Source of the DNA: Streptomyces fulvoviolaceus
GTDB lineage: Bacteria; Actinomycetota; Actinomycetes; Streptomycetales; Streptomycetaceae
NCBI RefSeq assembly: GCF_000718165.1
Contig: NZ_JOEY01000003.1
Span: 186,001 to 250,000, forward strand
DNA: 64,000 nt
Reading direction: 5' to 3'
The notes under the pieces were generated by a model. It was given only the letters and a program-made list of their open reading frames with translations, had not been told where the DNA came from and did not search any database. Every line of letters begins with the position of its first letter. Position 1 is the stretch's first letter. The position numbers were made by a program, and so were the translations under genes. Below are positions 52,529 through 61,462 of this stretch, in pieces.

Positions 52529-53455
52529 CTAGGAGTCGGCGGTCGAGGAATCGGCGGCGATCGGAGGGCGCCCGGCGTGCGGATTCGCGTGGTACTTGTC
52601 GGGGCCGAGGCTGTGGACGTCCCAGCCGTTCGGGTACACGCGCTTGGCCAGGCCCTCCAGCGGGTGCTCCTCGCCCGGCTGCGGGTCCGGAAGCGGCTTG
52701 GAGCCCATCCGCTTCATCATGGCGTTCGACAGCGCCGTCCGTGCCTTGCCCGGGAGCTTGAGGCCGCACGCCCTGAGCTGGCGCGGGTCCACCTGCGCGA
52801 CCAGGAGCCAGACGATCACCCGCCCGATCACCGGGGGCATGAGATCGGGCATCCAGGCGAGGAAGGCCTTCGCGACCTGCTCGTTGTAGGGGTAGTAGTA
52901 CACCTTCTCGTCGAGGTACTTCTCGTAGAACTCCTCGACCTCGGCGAGCGAGTCCGGAAGCGGCTTGTGTGAGCCGAACAGGCGCGCTTCCTTGCTCTGC
53001 TGGATGCGGAACGCCTCGCGTTCCTTGTCGGTGACCTTGCGCCAGCCGAACCTGTCGGCGATGCGGACCGGGGTGAGCGTGTTGTCCGCCGCGACGGCGA
53101 TGAAGTCCTCCTGCACGATGTCGTAGCGGCGGTGCATCTCGTTGACCTTCTTGCCCGCCACGCGTGACGGCCCGGGTCCGAAGCCGTGCTGGTGGACGAC
53201 GTGGTGGAACAGGGCGGTGTCGATGCTCCGCTTCTCGGTGTTGCGCTCCACCTCGCGCGCGACCTCGTGGACCTTCGACATGGTCGGCGCGGCGAAGGTG
53301 ATCATATTGCCGGTGATCATCTGGATCGCCAGCAGGGAGCCGAAGTCCTGGCGGAACAGGTCGACTATCCGCTGGTGATCGGTCGCGGGATCGAGTGTCT
53401 CGATCTCCCGGACCCGGCGGTACCGGTCGTCCTCCTGACGTGTACGGCGTCCCAT
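52529..53455 (-). CDS. MpaB/DUF2236-type oxygenase-like protein
   Basis: 308 aa. The pattern ([56 protein letters not shown], then [20 protein letters not shown]) fits the MpaB/rubber-oxygenase (Lcp) heme-binding helical family. His in FHHVVHQH may be heme-related. It could cleave an isoprenoid double bond to an aldehyde, which the neighbouring aldehyde dehydrogenase would then oxidise; this link is inference. Divergent from a TetR gene. Confidence 0.7.
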   Translation of the reverse strand: MGRRTRQEDDRYRRVREIETLDPATDHQRIVDLFRQDFGSLLAIQMITGNMITFAAPTMSKVHEVAREVERNTEKRSIDTALFHHVVHQHGFGPGPSRVAGKKVNEMHRRYDIVQEDFIAVAADNTLTPVRIADRFGWRKVTDKEREAFRIQQSKEARLFGSHKPLPDSLAEVEEFYEKYLDEKVYYYPYNEQVAKAFLAWMPDLMPPVIGRVIVWLLVAQVDPRQLRACGLKLPGKARTALSNAMMKRMGSKPLPDPQPGEEHPLEGLAKRVYPNGWDVHSLGPDKYHANPHAGRPPIAADSSTADS

Positions 53456-53516
53456 CTCTGCCCTCTCGATCTGCCACGGGAGTCAACGCTGCGACGGTCC
53501 GACGACCCTCGCCCCA

Positions 53517-53539
53517 AAAACAGTACGGTGTTCTATTTT
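53517..53539. promoter_or_regulatory. TetR-type operator candidate between divergent genes
   Basis: AAAACAGTACGGTGTTCTATTTT pairs at 8 of 11 positions. AT-rich, and placed between the MpaB-like gene and the TetR gene, 20 bases ahead of the latter. Confidence 0.55.
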
Positions 53540-53558
53540 CTTGGGCAAGGGTTAGGGT

Positions 53559-54221
53559 GTGGCCATGCCACCGGGCCGGAAGTACGCGAAGGGAGCGGCG
53601 AAGCGAGAGGAAGTGCTCGACGCCGCGCTCGAGCTCATCACTCAACGCGGCTGGGACGCGGTGACGATCCGAGAGCTCGCCTCGATCGTTGGACTGAGCC
53701 CGACCGCTCTGGTGCACCACGTCGGCAGCAAGGACGAACTCCTCCTTGAACTGCTTCGTCGCCGTGACCGGCCGGGCGGACGGTCCTACGAGGAACTCGA
53801 CGCCGACGCGGGCTTCCGTCTGATGCTTTCCGGGCTCCAGGAGAACCGGCGGGTGTCCGGTCTGAGTGAGCTGTACATCCGCCTGTCGGCCGAAGCCACG
53901 GCCCCGGATCACCTCGCTCACGAGTTCTTCCGGGATCGGTACCGCAATCTGGGGCAGACCGGGGTGCGGGCGTTCACCGAGGTCGAGGACGCCGGACGCC
54001 TCCCGGACGGCATCGATCCCGCGACAGCCGCGCTCATGGTGATCGGGATGATCGACGGCCTCGAACTCCAGTCGTTCTTCCGCCCCGAGATCGACGTCGT
54101 CACGCAGGTCCAAGCCGTCTTGCGGTTGCTAGGAGTCGACGTGGATCGCCTGCTCGACGACATCCCCTCCACCGAGGACGCGGTCTCGGCCGATATTCAC
54201 CACACGGCAGGACCGGAGTAG
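53559..54221 (+). CDS. TetR-family regulator
   Basis: 220 aa from GTG 53559 (or the ATG two codons later, 53565). HTH at ~15-60 ([40 protein letters not shown]). The C-terminal ligand domain has [18 protein letters not shown]. Presumably represses the divergent oxygenase/ALDH pair. Confidence 0.9.
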   Translation: MAMPPGRKYAKGAAKREEVLDAALELITQRGWDAVTIRELASIVGLSPTALVHHVGSKDELLLELLRRRDRPGGRSYEELDADAGFRLMLSGLQENRRVSGLSELYIRLSAEATAPDHLAHEFFRDRYRNLGQTGVRAFTEVEDAGRLPDGIDPATAALMVIGMIDGLELQSFFRPEIDVVTQVQAVLRLLGVDVDRLLDDIPSTEDAVSADIHHTAGPE

Positions 54222-54442
54222 GCCGACGACGGCCCGACCCTCACCGCCGATGCGAGCCGGATGCTCCCGTCCGCTCCCCGCTACGCCGCCGTTTCGGCTT
54301 TCGGACTGTTCCTGTCGGCGCACGCGTCTCTCCAGCCAGGTACAGGCGTACGTTCCCAGCCACTTGGTCGCCACAGGGCCAGGGCTCGCCGGGTCCCGCA
54401 CACATGTCGTGCCGGGCAGGTCAGGGCTCTCGGACATCGATC
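54222..54442. other. Intergenic between convergent TetR genes
   Basis: 221 bases. A minus-strand frame starting near 54440 (MSESPDLPGTTC) shows no protein-like pattern beyond the first residues. No clear terminator hairpin found. Confidence 0.45.
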
Positions 54443-55030
54443 TCACCCATCTCTCCGGTCCGGTGCCGTGGACCAGCCGATGAGGGCGCCGCGGAGTGCG
54501 GCCACCAGACGGGAGGCGGCCTCGTCCTCGGTGCGTCCGCTCTTGATGAGGTCGAGGATGTCGCGGGGGTCGAACAGGGCGTTCCACAGGTACAGGGCTT
54601 CGTCCCCGAGGTCGCCGAGTCCGAGGTCCTGGGTGGTCTGCCGCAGGGGTTCGGTGAGCGCTTCGGCCTGTGGTGCGAGATAGCCGGTGTTCTCGCGCAG
54701 GCGTTCCAGGTAGCCGCGGTGCGAGCGCATCTGCGCCATCGCGCCGCCGTGTTCGAGGACGAGCGTCACCCAGTAGCGGGACACCGCCTCCAGCCGCTGC
54801 ATGCCGCGGGTGGTCTGCGCCGCGCTGAAGTCGCGCAGTTCGGAGCCGACTTGAGCCCGGAAGGCGTGCAGGACCTCCTCGACGGAGGCGAAGTGCCGGT
54901 AGGCCGTGGCGGTGGAGACCTGGGCGCGTTTGGCGATCTCGGCCAGGCTGACCGGGGTCGGTGAGTTCTCGAACAACTCCGCGGCGGCCTTGACGAGCTG
55001 CCTGCGGTTGCGCTGGGTGTCACTGCGCAT
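54443..55030 (-). CDS. TetR-family regulator of the oxoprolinase-type cluster
   Basis: 195 aa from the ATG at 55030 (GGGGAG upstream). HTH residues ~10-50 (QLVKAAAELFENSPTPVSLA, EIAKRAQVSTATAYRHFASV). Ligand domain typical of TetR_C. Last gene downstream of the aminotransferase and SDR, transcribed with them. The TGAGAAnnnnTTCTCA sites at 57182 and 61271 are its likely targets. Confidence 0.9.
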   Translation of the reverse strand: MRSDTQRNRRQLVKAAAELFENSPTPVSLAEIAKRAQVSTATAYRHFASVEEVLHAFRAQVGSELRDFSAAQTTRGMQRLEAVSRYWVTLVLEHGGAMAQMRSHRGYLERLRENTGYLAPQAEALTEPLRQTTQDLGLGDLGDEALYLWNALFDPRDILDLIKSGRTEDEAASRLVAALRGALIGWSTAPDRRDG

Positions 55031-55062
55031 GGGTCGGCTCCCCGGTGGCATGGAGACGGCGT

Positions 55063-56241
55063 TCACCGAAGGTCCGTGAGGCCGTGGGCCAGACGACGGA
55101 CGCCCTCGGTGATGGACTCCGCGTCGGCAGCGTACGACAACCGCAGGTGCCCCTCGCCCCGGGCGCCGAACTCGCCGCCCGGCCGGACGGCAACGCCGTA
55201 CGTCGTGCGCAGGGCCGCCACGACCTCGGCCGACGGCAGATCGAGGTCGTACCGGGGGAACTGGTAGAACGCGCCTTCGGGGGAACTGAGTGTGAGGCCC
55301 GGGATCCTGGCGAGTTCCGTCCTCATGATCTCGCCGCGCGCCTCGTACTCCGCGCGCATCCTGGCGATGTCGGTGTCGCAGGTGCGTACGGCGACGAGTG
55401 CGGCGTCCTGGATGAACGTGTTCACCGAGCCGTTGAACGTGTTGTGGATGCGTGCGGCAGCCTGGATCAGCGGTGAGGGGCCCCAGAGGTAGCCCACACG
55501 CCAGCCGGTCATCGCGTAACTCTTGGAGAAGGTCTGGCAGTAGACCGTACGGTCGCGCAGGCCGTCGAGCGAGAGGGCGGAGGTGAACGGGCGGCCGGTG
55601 AAGTCCAGGTCGGCGTACGCCTCGTCGGAGATGACGAGCGTGGGCGTGCCGTCGAGCAGGTCGGCGAGCGCCTCCAACTCGGCCCGGCTGTGCACGATTC
55701 CGGTCGGGTTGCTCGGGTTGCAGAACACGAAGAGCTTCGCGCCGTCGAGGGCGTCGGCCAGTCGATCGAGGTCCCAGTGCAGGTCGGGGGCGAGCGGGAC
55801 GGGGACGACGACGCCGCCTGCCATGCTGACGAGGTCGGCGTAGAGGGAGTACGTGGGGTCGGGGATGACCACCTTGTCGCCGGGGTCGACGATGCCGAGG
55901 ATCGACGCGGCGAGACCCGCGGTGCCGCCCTGGGTGATCAGGATGTCGGCGGCGGAGACGGGGGTGCCGGCGATGCCGGTGAGCTTCTCGGCCAGTGCTT
56001 CGCGCAACGCCGGTTCGCCCAGCAGCGGCGAGTAGTGGGTGCGTCCGGCGCGCAGCGAGGCTTCCGCCGCCTCGGTGACCTGCTGCGGCGTGTCGAAGTC
56101 GGGTTCGCCCATGGCGAGGGAGACGAGGTCGCCTCCGGACTGCGGCTGCTGGGTCCGGCGGGAGGCGGCGGCGATCCGGGCGACGGCCGCGGCGGGCGCG
56201 AACGAGGGCAGCGGGGCGGTGGTGGTGACGGTGGGCGGCAT
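55063..56241 (-). CDS. PLP-dependent aminotransferase, fold type I
   Basis: 392 aa from the ATG at 56241, preceded by AGGAGGAGCGC. Class I/II subfamily of AspC-like enzymes. Visible are LAMGEPDFDTP, GGTAGLAASILGIVDPGD, NPSNPTG, DEAYADLDF, the PLP lysine Lys240 in SKSYAMTGWRVGY, and the substrate-carboxylate Arg in HLRLSYAA. Transaminates an amino acid; the exact one is unknown. It lies between the SDR and TetR genes of the same transcription unit. Confidence 0.9.
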   Translation of the reverse strand: MPPTVTTTAPLPSFAPAAAVARIAAASRRTQQPQSGGDLVSLAMGEPDFDTPQQVTEAAEASLRAGRTHYSPLLGEPALREALAEKLTGIAGTPVSAADILITQGGTAGLAASILGIVDPGDKVVIPDPTYSLYADLVSMAGGVVVPVPLAPDLHWDLDRLADALDGAKLFVFCNPSNPTGIVHSRAELEALADLLDGTPTLVISDEAYADLDFTGRPFTSALSLDGLRDRTVYCQTFSKSYAMTGWRVGYLWGPSPLIQAAARIHNTFNGSVNTFIQDAALVAVRTCDTDIARMRAEYEARGEIMRTELARIPGLTLSSPEGAFYQFPRYDLDLPSAEVVAALRTTYGVAVRPGGEFGARGEGHLRLSYAADAESITEGVRRLAHGLTDLR

Positions 56242-56294
56242 GCGCTCCTCCTGGAGGCAGGGGGTGGTCAGTCCTGGGGGTCGGCGCCGGCGGC

Positions 56295-57134
56295 TCAGGC
56301 CGGGGGTGAGGCGTCGGCCGGGCGGGCCTGGGGTCCCGGGTCGCCGGGTCGCGCCTCGGGTACGGCATCGGCGGGAGCGCCCGCCCAGCGGCTGATCTCG
56401 AGGTCGGCCGAGGTGTCGCGCTGCCGGGTCGGGGCGACGACGATCTCCTGGAGGACGACCCGCTGGGGCAGCATGACCGCGAGGCGGATGGCCTCCGCCA
56501 CGTCCTCCGGCCGCAGTATGTGGGCGCGTTCCTCCGGCACCGGCGGCCGGGCGCGGTTGTCGAGGATCGGGGTGTCCGCCTCGCCGGGCAGCACGGTGAT
56601 GGCTCGCAGGCCCTGGTTGCGGAAGGTGTTGTGCAGGAAGGTCATGAAGTTGCGGACCCCTGCCTTGGCCGCCCCGTAGGCGGCCCCGCCGAGCAGGTTG
56701 GGGTTGACGGCGGCGAGCGAGGAGACCGTGACGATCGTTCCGCCGCCGCGGCCGAGCATGTCGGGCAGCACGGCCTGGGTGAGCTGGAAGACCGCCGTGA
56801 GGTTCACGTCGAGGACCTGGCGCCACTCCTCGTGCGGCAGCCACTGCGGGTTGAGCACCGATGAGGCGCTTCCCGCGTTGTTGACGAGGACGTCGACCGG
56901 GCCGAGTTCGGCGTGGATCCGGTCGATGACACGCGTCACGTCGTCGGCGCGGGTGATGTCCGCCGCGAGGGCGAGGGCCGTCCCTCCCTCGGCGCGGATG
57001 GTTGCCTCGGCCTTGTCGAGCGCCTCCTGGCGGCGGCCGACGAGGACGACGGCGAGGCCGTCCCGGGCGAGCAGGCATGCGGTCTCCAGGCCCATTCCGC
57101 TGCCGGCGCCTGTGATGAGCGCGGTCCGCGTCAC
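56295..57134 (-). CDS. Short-chain dehydrogenase/reductase
   Basis: 279 aa from the GTG at 57134 (GGAGGAGG upstream). Cofactor motif TGAGSGMG at ~8-15, NNAG (LVNNAGSAS), catalytic Ser in VTVSSLAAVN and Tyr-x3-Lys in YGAAKAGV. The Arg37/Arg38 (VGRRQ) after the second strand favours NADP. The C-terminal ~35 residues are a Pro/Ala tail outside the fold. Role probably in the same pathway as the aminotransferase 53 bases downstream. Confidence 0.9.
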   Translation of the reverse strand: MTRTALITGAGSGMGLETACLLARDGLAVVLVGRRQEALDKAEATIRAEGGTALALAADITRADDVTRVIDRIHAELGPVDVLVNNAGSASSVLNPQWLPHEEWRQVLDVNLTAVFQLTQAVLPDMLGRGGGTIVTVSSLAAVNPNLLGGAAYGAAKAGVRNFMTFLHNTFRNQGLRAITVLPGEADTPILDNRARPPVPEERAHILRPEDVAEAIRLAVMLPQRVVLQEIVVAPTRQRDTSADLEISRWAGAPADAVPEARPGDPGPQARPADASPPA

Positions 57135-57181
57135 CGTTCCTCCTCCAGGTGAGATGTCCGTATCGAGAGACCCATATCAAT

Positions 57182-57197
57182 TGAGAATAGTTTCTCA
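57182..57197. promoter_or_regulatory. TetR-type operator ahead of the SDR gene
   Basis: TGAGAATAGTTTCTCA: perfect 6-base arms (TGAGAA/TTCTCA) around TAGT, located between the pxpC stop and the SDR start. A variant lies in the MHS promoter (61271-61286). Confidence 0.75.
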
Positions 57198-57198
57198 C

Positions 57199-58194
57199 CT
57201 ATGGGGAGATCAAGTGCCCCGTGAAACCGAGCGCCCCGAACGCCTCGGCCGTCGCCAACTCCAGCGCCCGCACCTCGCTCTCCCGCTCCGCGGACTGGCG
57301 TACCGAGGTCTCCCGGTCGACCCACCGGAACCGCAGTTCCCGACCCGGCCCGGCCTGCCCGAGCAGTGGGAGCGAAGCCCGCGAGGCGACCCCTACGATC
57401 GGGTAGCCCGCCGTCAGACTCCGGTACCGGCCGAGGACGATCAGCTCGTCCGCGTGCGGGATCTGGAGCGCCCCGACCGGCACCCCGTGCGACACGATCT
57501 CCGTGTCCGTGTCCGGGTGCAGCACCGGCCCGTCGAGCCGCAGGCCGACGTGGTTCGAGCGGGCGGTGACGACGTACGACGACTCCGCGATCAGCTCGCG
57601 GACCCCGGGGATCGAGCGGGCGCCGTAGCTCTCGACGACGTCGACGAACCAGGGACCCTCCGCGCAGCGCAGGACGGGGACGGGCAGCCGGAAGAGCGGG
57701 GGAGTGAAGTGGCTGTGCCCGAATCCCCGGAATCCGGACTCCAGTTGGACCCGCTGCCCGAGGCTCTGCGTGAAGCCCATCCGCGCGTCCGGGGCCGCGC
57801 TGCCCAGCAGGGTCTCCGCCGCGAGCGCACCGCCTACCGCCAGATAATTTCGGGCGCCAAGACCCATGTCGCCGCGCACGCGGACCTCCTGGCCCGCCGG
57901 CACCACCACCGGCGACCAACTGGCCATGGGCGCGCCGCCGACGGTGACCCGGGCTGGGGCACCGGTCACGGCGACCAGGACGTCGGCGTCCGGCACGAAC
58001 GCCAGCTCGCCGCCGAGGTTCTCGATCAACGTGGCGTCCCGCGGGTTGCCCACCAGGACGTTCGCCACGGCCGCCGAGTGCTGGTCGGCCGCGCCTCCGG
58101 TGGGGACGCCGCGGCGTTCGGTGTCGCGCCGGCCGAGGTCCTGGAACGTGGTGACCCAGCCTGTGCCGGTGATGTCGAGCCCCACGGTTCTCAT
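57199..58194 (-). CDS. pxpC: 5-oxoprolinase subunit C-like protein (biotin-dependent carboxyltransferase fold)
   Basis: 331 aa from the ATG at 58194, overlapping the pxpB stop by 4 bases. KipA/urea-amidolyase-like domain: TVGLDITGTGWVTTFQDLGR, RRGVPTGGAADQHSAAVANV, NHVGLRLDG and GVPVGALQIPHADELIVLG, ending PLLGQAGPGRELRF. With PxpA and PxpB forms the ATP-dependent 5-oxoproline (pyroglutamate) hydrolase in other bacteria. The presence of all three subunits supports this, but the extra enzymes nearby leave room for a different lactam or imide. Confidence 0.88.
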   Translation of the reverse strand: MRTVGLDITGTGWVTTFQDLGRRDTERRGVPTGGAADQHSAAVANVLVGNPRDATLIENLGGELAFVPDADVLVAVTGAPARVTVGGAPMASWSPVVVPAGQEVRVRGDMGLGARNYLAVGGALAAETLLGSAAPDARMGFTQSLGQRVQLESGFRGFGHSHFTPPLFRLPVPVLRCAEGPWFVDVVESYGARSIPGVRELIAESSYVVTARSNHVGLRLDGPVLHPDTDTEIVSHGVPVGALQIPHADELIVLGRYRSLTAGYPIVGVASRASLPLLGQAGPGRELRFRWVDRETSVRQSAERESEVRALELATAEAFGALGFTGHLISP

Positions 58195-58925
58195 ACGCGC
58201 ACCTCCTCCGGCGTCAGGAAGCCCGCGTCCAGCGCCGCCGCCTCGTCCCGCGTGACCGGCACGAACCGCACGATGTCGCCCGTGCCGAACGACACCGGGT
58301 CCGGGCGGGAGATGTCGACGATGGTGTGCGGGGTGCGCCCGACCACCCGCCAGCCGGTAGGTCCGGGGAACGGCTGAATGATCGCGTTGGTACCCGCGAT
58401 CATGATCGCTCCGGGCGCCACGTCGGTACGCGGCTCGGCCCGTCGCCGTACCGGCCGGGGCACTTGGAGCCCGTCCATCATCGGAGCCATCGCGGCACCC
58501 AGCAGCGAGATCGTGAACGTGGACTCCGCGATCGCGTCGACCACTTCGGCGGGCGCCAGGCCCACCTCCTCGGCGACGGAGCGCAGATCGGGTCCCGTCT
58601 CCTCGTCGAACACGACCGGAATGGCGAACCGCAGAGCCGTACGCGCGCGTGCCGACCGCTGCTCGGCCGGCATCCGCCCTGCCAGCAGTCGTATCGCGTA
58701 CTCGACGTGCTGGGGTGCGGTCGCCAGCGGGTCGTACTCGACGAGCAGCGACTCTAGGCCGGAGACGACATCGACCATACCGGGCGGGCGATGCGCCAGG
58801 AACCGCTCGCGGAAGTCGACGATCGCGGTCCTGCGGACCACCGGGTCGGGGTGGGGGACGGTCACCATCACCGCCGAGTCCCCGAAGGGCTCGACGGTGA
58901 CGGCGGGGAACTGTGCGGCGGCCAT
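58191..58925 (-). CDS. pxpB: 5-oxoprolinase subunit B-like protein
   Basis: 244 aa. KipI-type domain: VEPFGDSAVMVTVP at the N-terminus, VEYDPL, then IPVVFDEETGPDLRSVAEEV, TGWRVVGRTPHTIVDISRPD and GDIVRFVPVTRDEA. Six bases from pxpA and overlapping pxpC, so the complex is made from one transcript. Confidence 0.88.
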   Translation of the reverse strand: MAAAQFPAVTVEPFGDSAVMVTVPHPDPVVRRTAIVDFRERFLAHRPPGMVDVVSGLESLLVEYDPLATAPQHVEYAIRLLAGRMPAEQRSARARTALRFAIPVVFDEETGPDLRSVAEEVGLAPAEVVDAIAESTFTISLLGAAMAPMMDGLQVPRPVRRRAEPRTDVAPGAIMIAGTNAIIQPFPGPTGWRVVGRTPHTIVDISRPDPVSFGTGDIVRFVPVTRDEAAALDAGFLTPEEVRV

Positions 58926-58930
58926 GGAGC

Positions 58931-59737
58931 TCAGACCAGTACTTTCGCCTTCTCGGCCAACACATCCTTCAGCCCTGTGACGTTGACACCCGCCGCGTCC
59001 AACCCGGCCCGCAGCGCAGTGCCGTTGGCGAGCACGGAGGGGTGGTCGCCGTGCAGAAGGAGTACGTCGACGTCATGGCCGAGCGGTACGACGTTGCCGT
59101 CCACCGAGCGCACGGTGCCCTCCCGTACGACCTGCACGCAGCGCTCGCCGATGACCTCGGGGTCGTGGATCAGGCCCTGTTCGTGCGAGCGCGGGACGGG
59201 CATGCCGTCGTCGCCGTAGCCGCGGTCGGCGAGGAAGACGTATCCCACGTCGAGGCCGCGCTTGCGTGACTCCTCGGCGAGCAGGCCGCGTTGACAGATG
59301 ACGATGTAGTCCTTGTTGTACGCGGCGATCGCGTCCGTGATGGCGCGGGCGTGCTTGGCGTCGGTCTGCGCTATCGAGCCCATCCGGCCGTGCGGGGCGA
59401 CATGGCTGATGGTGCCGCCGTGTACGCGTGCGAAGGCGTCGAGCGCGCCGAGCTGGTAGAGGACGTCGGTGCGGATCTCCTCCTCCGACGCCTCGATGAG
59501 CCGGCGGCCGAAACCGACGAGGTCGGGGTAGCCGGGGTGGGCGCCCAGTTCGATGCCGCGCTCGACGCAGTCGGCGACGGTCCGGTCCATGATGCGCGGG
59601 TCACCGGCGTGGAAGCCGCAGGCGATGTTCGACGCGGTGACGAGGCCGAGCAGGGCGGCGTCGTCACCGATCGTGTAGTTGCCGAAGCTCTCGCCGAGGT
59701 CGGCGACGACTGCTACCGAGTTGATTCCGGATGCCAT
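58931..59737 (-). CDS. pxpA: 5-oxoprolinase subunit A-like protein (LamB/YcsF)
   Basis: 268 aa. LamB/YcsF family: VADLGESFGNYTIGDDAALL, then ASNIACGFHAGDPRIM, GAHPGYPDLVGFGRR, VAPHGRMGS, and the C-terminal LLLHGDHPSVLANG. The conserved DLNE-type start reads DLGE and HVKPHG reads HVAPHG, so it is a somewhat divergent member. Twenty-seven bases follow the MHS permease stop. Confidence 0.87.
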   Translation of the reverse strand: MASGINSVAVVADLGESFGNYTIGDDAALLGLVTASNIACGFHAGDPRIMDRTVADCVERGIELGAHPGYPDLVGFGRRLIEASEEEIRTDVLYQLGALDAFARVHGGTISHVAPHGRMGSIAQTDAKHARAITDAIAAYNKDYIVICQRGLLAEESRKRGLDVGYVFLADRGYGDDGMPVPRSHEQGLIHDPEVIGERCVQVVREGTVRSVDGNVVPLGHDVDVLLLHGDHPSVLANGTALRAGLDAAGVNVTGLKDVLAEKAKVLV

Positions 59738-59764
59738 GGTGTGTCTCCCGAAGTGCGGTTCGGT

Positions 59765-61117
59765 TCAGTGGGACGCGAGCGGCCGGCCCTTGGTCTCGCG
59801 CAGGAACGCCACGGTGACCAGGGTGATCGCGGCGGTGATGATCGCGGCGAACGCCGGTATGAGGTTGGACCCCGTCGACTCGATCAGTTCGGTCATCAAG
59901 AGCGGGGCACTGCCGCCGAATATGATCGTCGAGATGCTGAAGCCGATGCTGTACGCGGAATAGCGCACGCTGGTCGGGAACATCTCGGCGAGCACGGTGT
60001 GCACCACCGCGGCGTGACCGGAGAAGGCTATGGCCAGTACGGCGGTGCCGATACACGCGAGCCCGAACTCGCCGGTGGTGATGAGCAGGAACATCGGGTA
60101 CGAGACCAGGCCCATGGCGACGGCGGAGATGGCGAGCACGGGCTTGCGGCCGATACGGTCCGACAGCCGCGCCATGAGCGGAATGCTGATCACGATCGCG
60201 ACCAGGCTGCACGCCGTGACCATGAGCGCCCGCACCATCGAGAAGTTCTGGTCGCCGAGCGAGGTCTTCAGGTAGGTCGGCATGTAGGCGAACAGCAGGT
60301 AGTAGCCGGGGCCGTTGAGCGCGGGAAGGAAGATCGTGAGCACGATCGCCTTCAGGTGCCGCTTGGAGGTCAGCGCCTCTCTGAGTGGGTTGCGGGCGAC
60401 GGTCTTCTGCTCGCGCAGGGCCGCGAAGTGCGGGGTCTCCTCCAGCTTGCTGCGGATGTAGAAGCCGACGTAACCGAGCGGCACGGCGACCAGGAACGGG
60501 ATCCGCCAGCCCCAGGAGGTCATCGCGTCGTCGCCGAGTGCTGTGATGAGGACGGCGGAGAGGGTGCTGCCGAACATGAGGGCCACGAACGAGCCGACGG
60601 CGATGAAGCTCATCATGTAGTTGCGGCGCGCGTCCGGCGCGTACTCGCCGACGAACGACATGGCGCCCGCCACCTCGCCGCCCGCCGAGAAGCCCTGGAG
60701 CACCCGGAGCAGGACCAGAAGGGCGGGCGCGGCGACGCCGATGGCGGCGTGGGAGGGGATGAGGCCGATCGCGGCGGTCGCTCCGGAGATGAGCACCAGC
60801 AGAGTGGCCAGGAGCGTCTTGCGCCCGAGCTTGTCACCGAGGTACCCGCAGATCACGCTGCCGAAGGGGCGAGCGAGGAAGCTGATCAGGAAACCGACGT
60901 TGGTGAGGAAGAGCCCTCCGGCACCGGCATCGCCCATGATGTTGAGCGCGAGATAGGTGACGAGCAGGCCGTAGATGCCGTAGTCGTACCACTCCACGAA
61001 GGAGCCGATGGCCCCCGCGACGGTGGCCTTGCGGACGACCTTGTCCTGTGCGGTGACGGCGTCGACCGCTGTCTGTGGCTGGTCTGACGTGGAGTGGAGC
61101 CGATCTGACGTTGCCAT
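59765..61117 (-). CDS. MHS-family (MFS) permease of the oxoprolinase cluster
   Basis: 450 aa from the ATG at 61117; upstream in-frame codons look non-coding. Twelve helices, with SFVEWYDYGIYGLLVTYLAL in helix 1, GYLGDKLGRKTLLATLL in loop 2-3 and GFSAGGEVAGAMSFVGEYAP in helix 4. First gene of the operon, probably importing the substrate of the downstream enzymes. Related to, but not a close copy of, the MHS permease at 46.7 kb. Confidence 0.88.
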   Translation of the reverse strand: MATSDRLHSTSDQPQTAVDAVTAQDKVVRKATVAGAIGSFVEWYDYGIYGLLVTYLALNIMGDAGAGGLFLTNVGFLISFLARPFGSVICGYLGDKLGRKTLLATLLVLISGATAAIGLIPSHAAIGVAAPALLVLLRVLQGFSAGGEVAGAMSFVGEYAPDARRNYMMSFIAVGSFVALMFGSTLSAVLITALGDDAMTSWGWRIPFLVAVPLGYVGFYIRSKLEETPHFAALREQKTVARNPLREALTSKRHLKAIVLTIFLPALNGPGYYLLFAYMPTYLKTSLGDQNFSMVRALMVTACSLVAIVISIPLMARLSDRIGRKPVLAISAVAMGLVSYPMFLLITTGEFGLACIGTAVLAIAFSGHAAVVHTVLAEMFPTSVRYSAYSIGFSISTIIFGGSAPLLMTELIESTGSNLIPAFAAIITAAITLVTVAFLRETKGRPLASH

Positions 61118-61462
61118 GGATTCACTTTCGGTGTCGCGGACTCCGGAACGGTGTCCTGGGAAACGTGCGCTGCGTCCTCGTCGTGGGGAGGCGACGACGG
61201 CGCTTCGGCGGAGTTGGGTGGCTCGGCGTTTCAGCACGTACCGGAGCCAAGCTGCGACTTGGGTCGCGAATGAGAATAGGTTCGCATTCTCGGACTGGTC
61301 AAGGGTCGGAGTTGCGTCCGTGTCAACCTTGCGATTCCGCCATGTTTCCTAGGTTGTTGCAGTTGATCCGGCCCTCGTGGCCTCTTGTCCCGTGGCGTGG
61401 GTGGATGCAGACTGGCATCTCGAAACGTGAAAGATTTCGCACTTTTGGGAAAGGGGCCTGCG
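61118..61462. other. Divergent promoter region
   Basis: 345 bases without a gene, between the MHS permease and the RraA-fold gene. Holds the TetR-type site at 61271-61286 and nearby inverted GAGAAT/ATTCTC halves. Confidence 0.65.
61271..61286. promoter_or_regulatory. TetR-type operator ahead of the MHS operon
   Basis: TGAGAATAGGTTCGCA matches the 57182 site at 14 of 16 positions, including the first ten bases less one. An overlapping GAGAAT...ATTCTC inverted repeat (61272-61291) may form the true or an extended site. Confidence 0.6.

Noticed and set aside
52512..54113. Upstream in-frame extension of the aldehyde dehydrogenase
   Set aside because: It overlaps the MpaB-like gene in another frame and has no ALDH similarity; the ATG at 52511 starts the recognised domain.
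54222..54440. Minus-strand small frame MSESPDLPG... as a gene
   Set aside because: No ribosome site or recognisable domain, and it runs antisense into the TetR gene.
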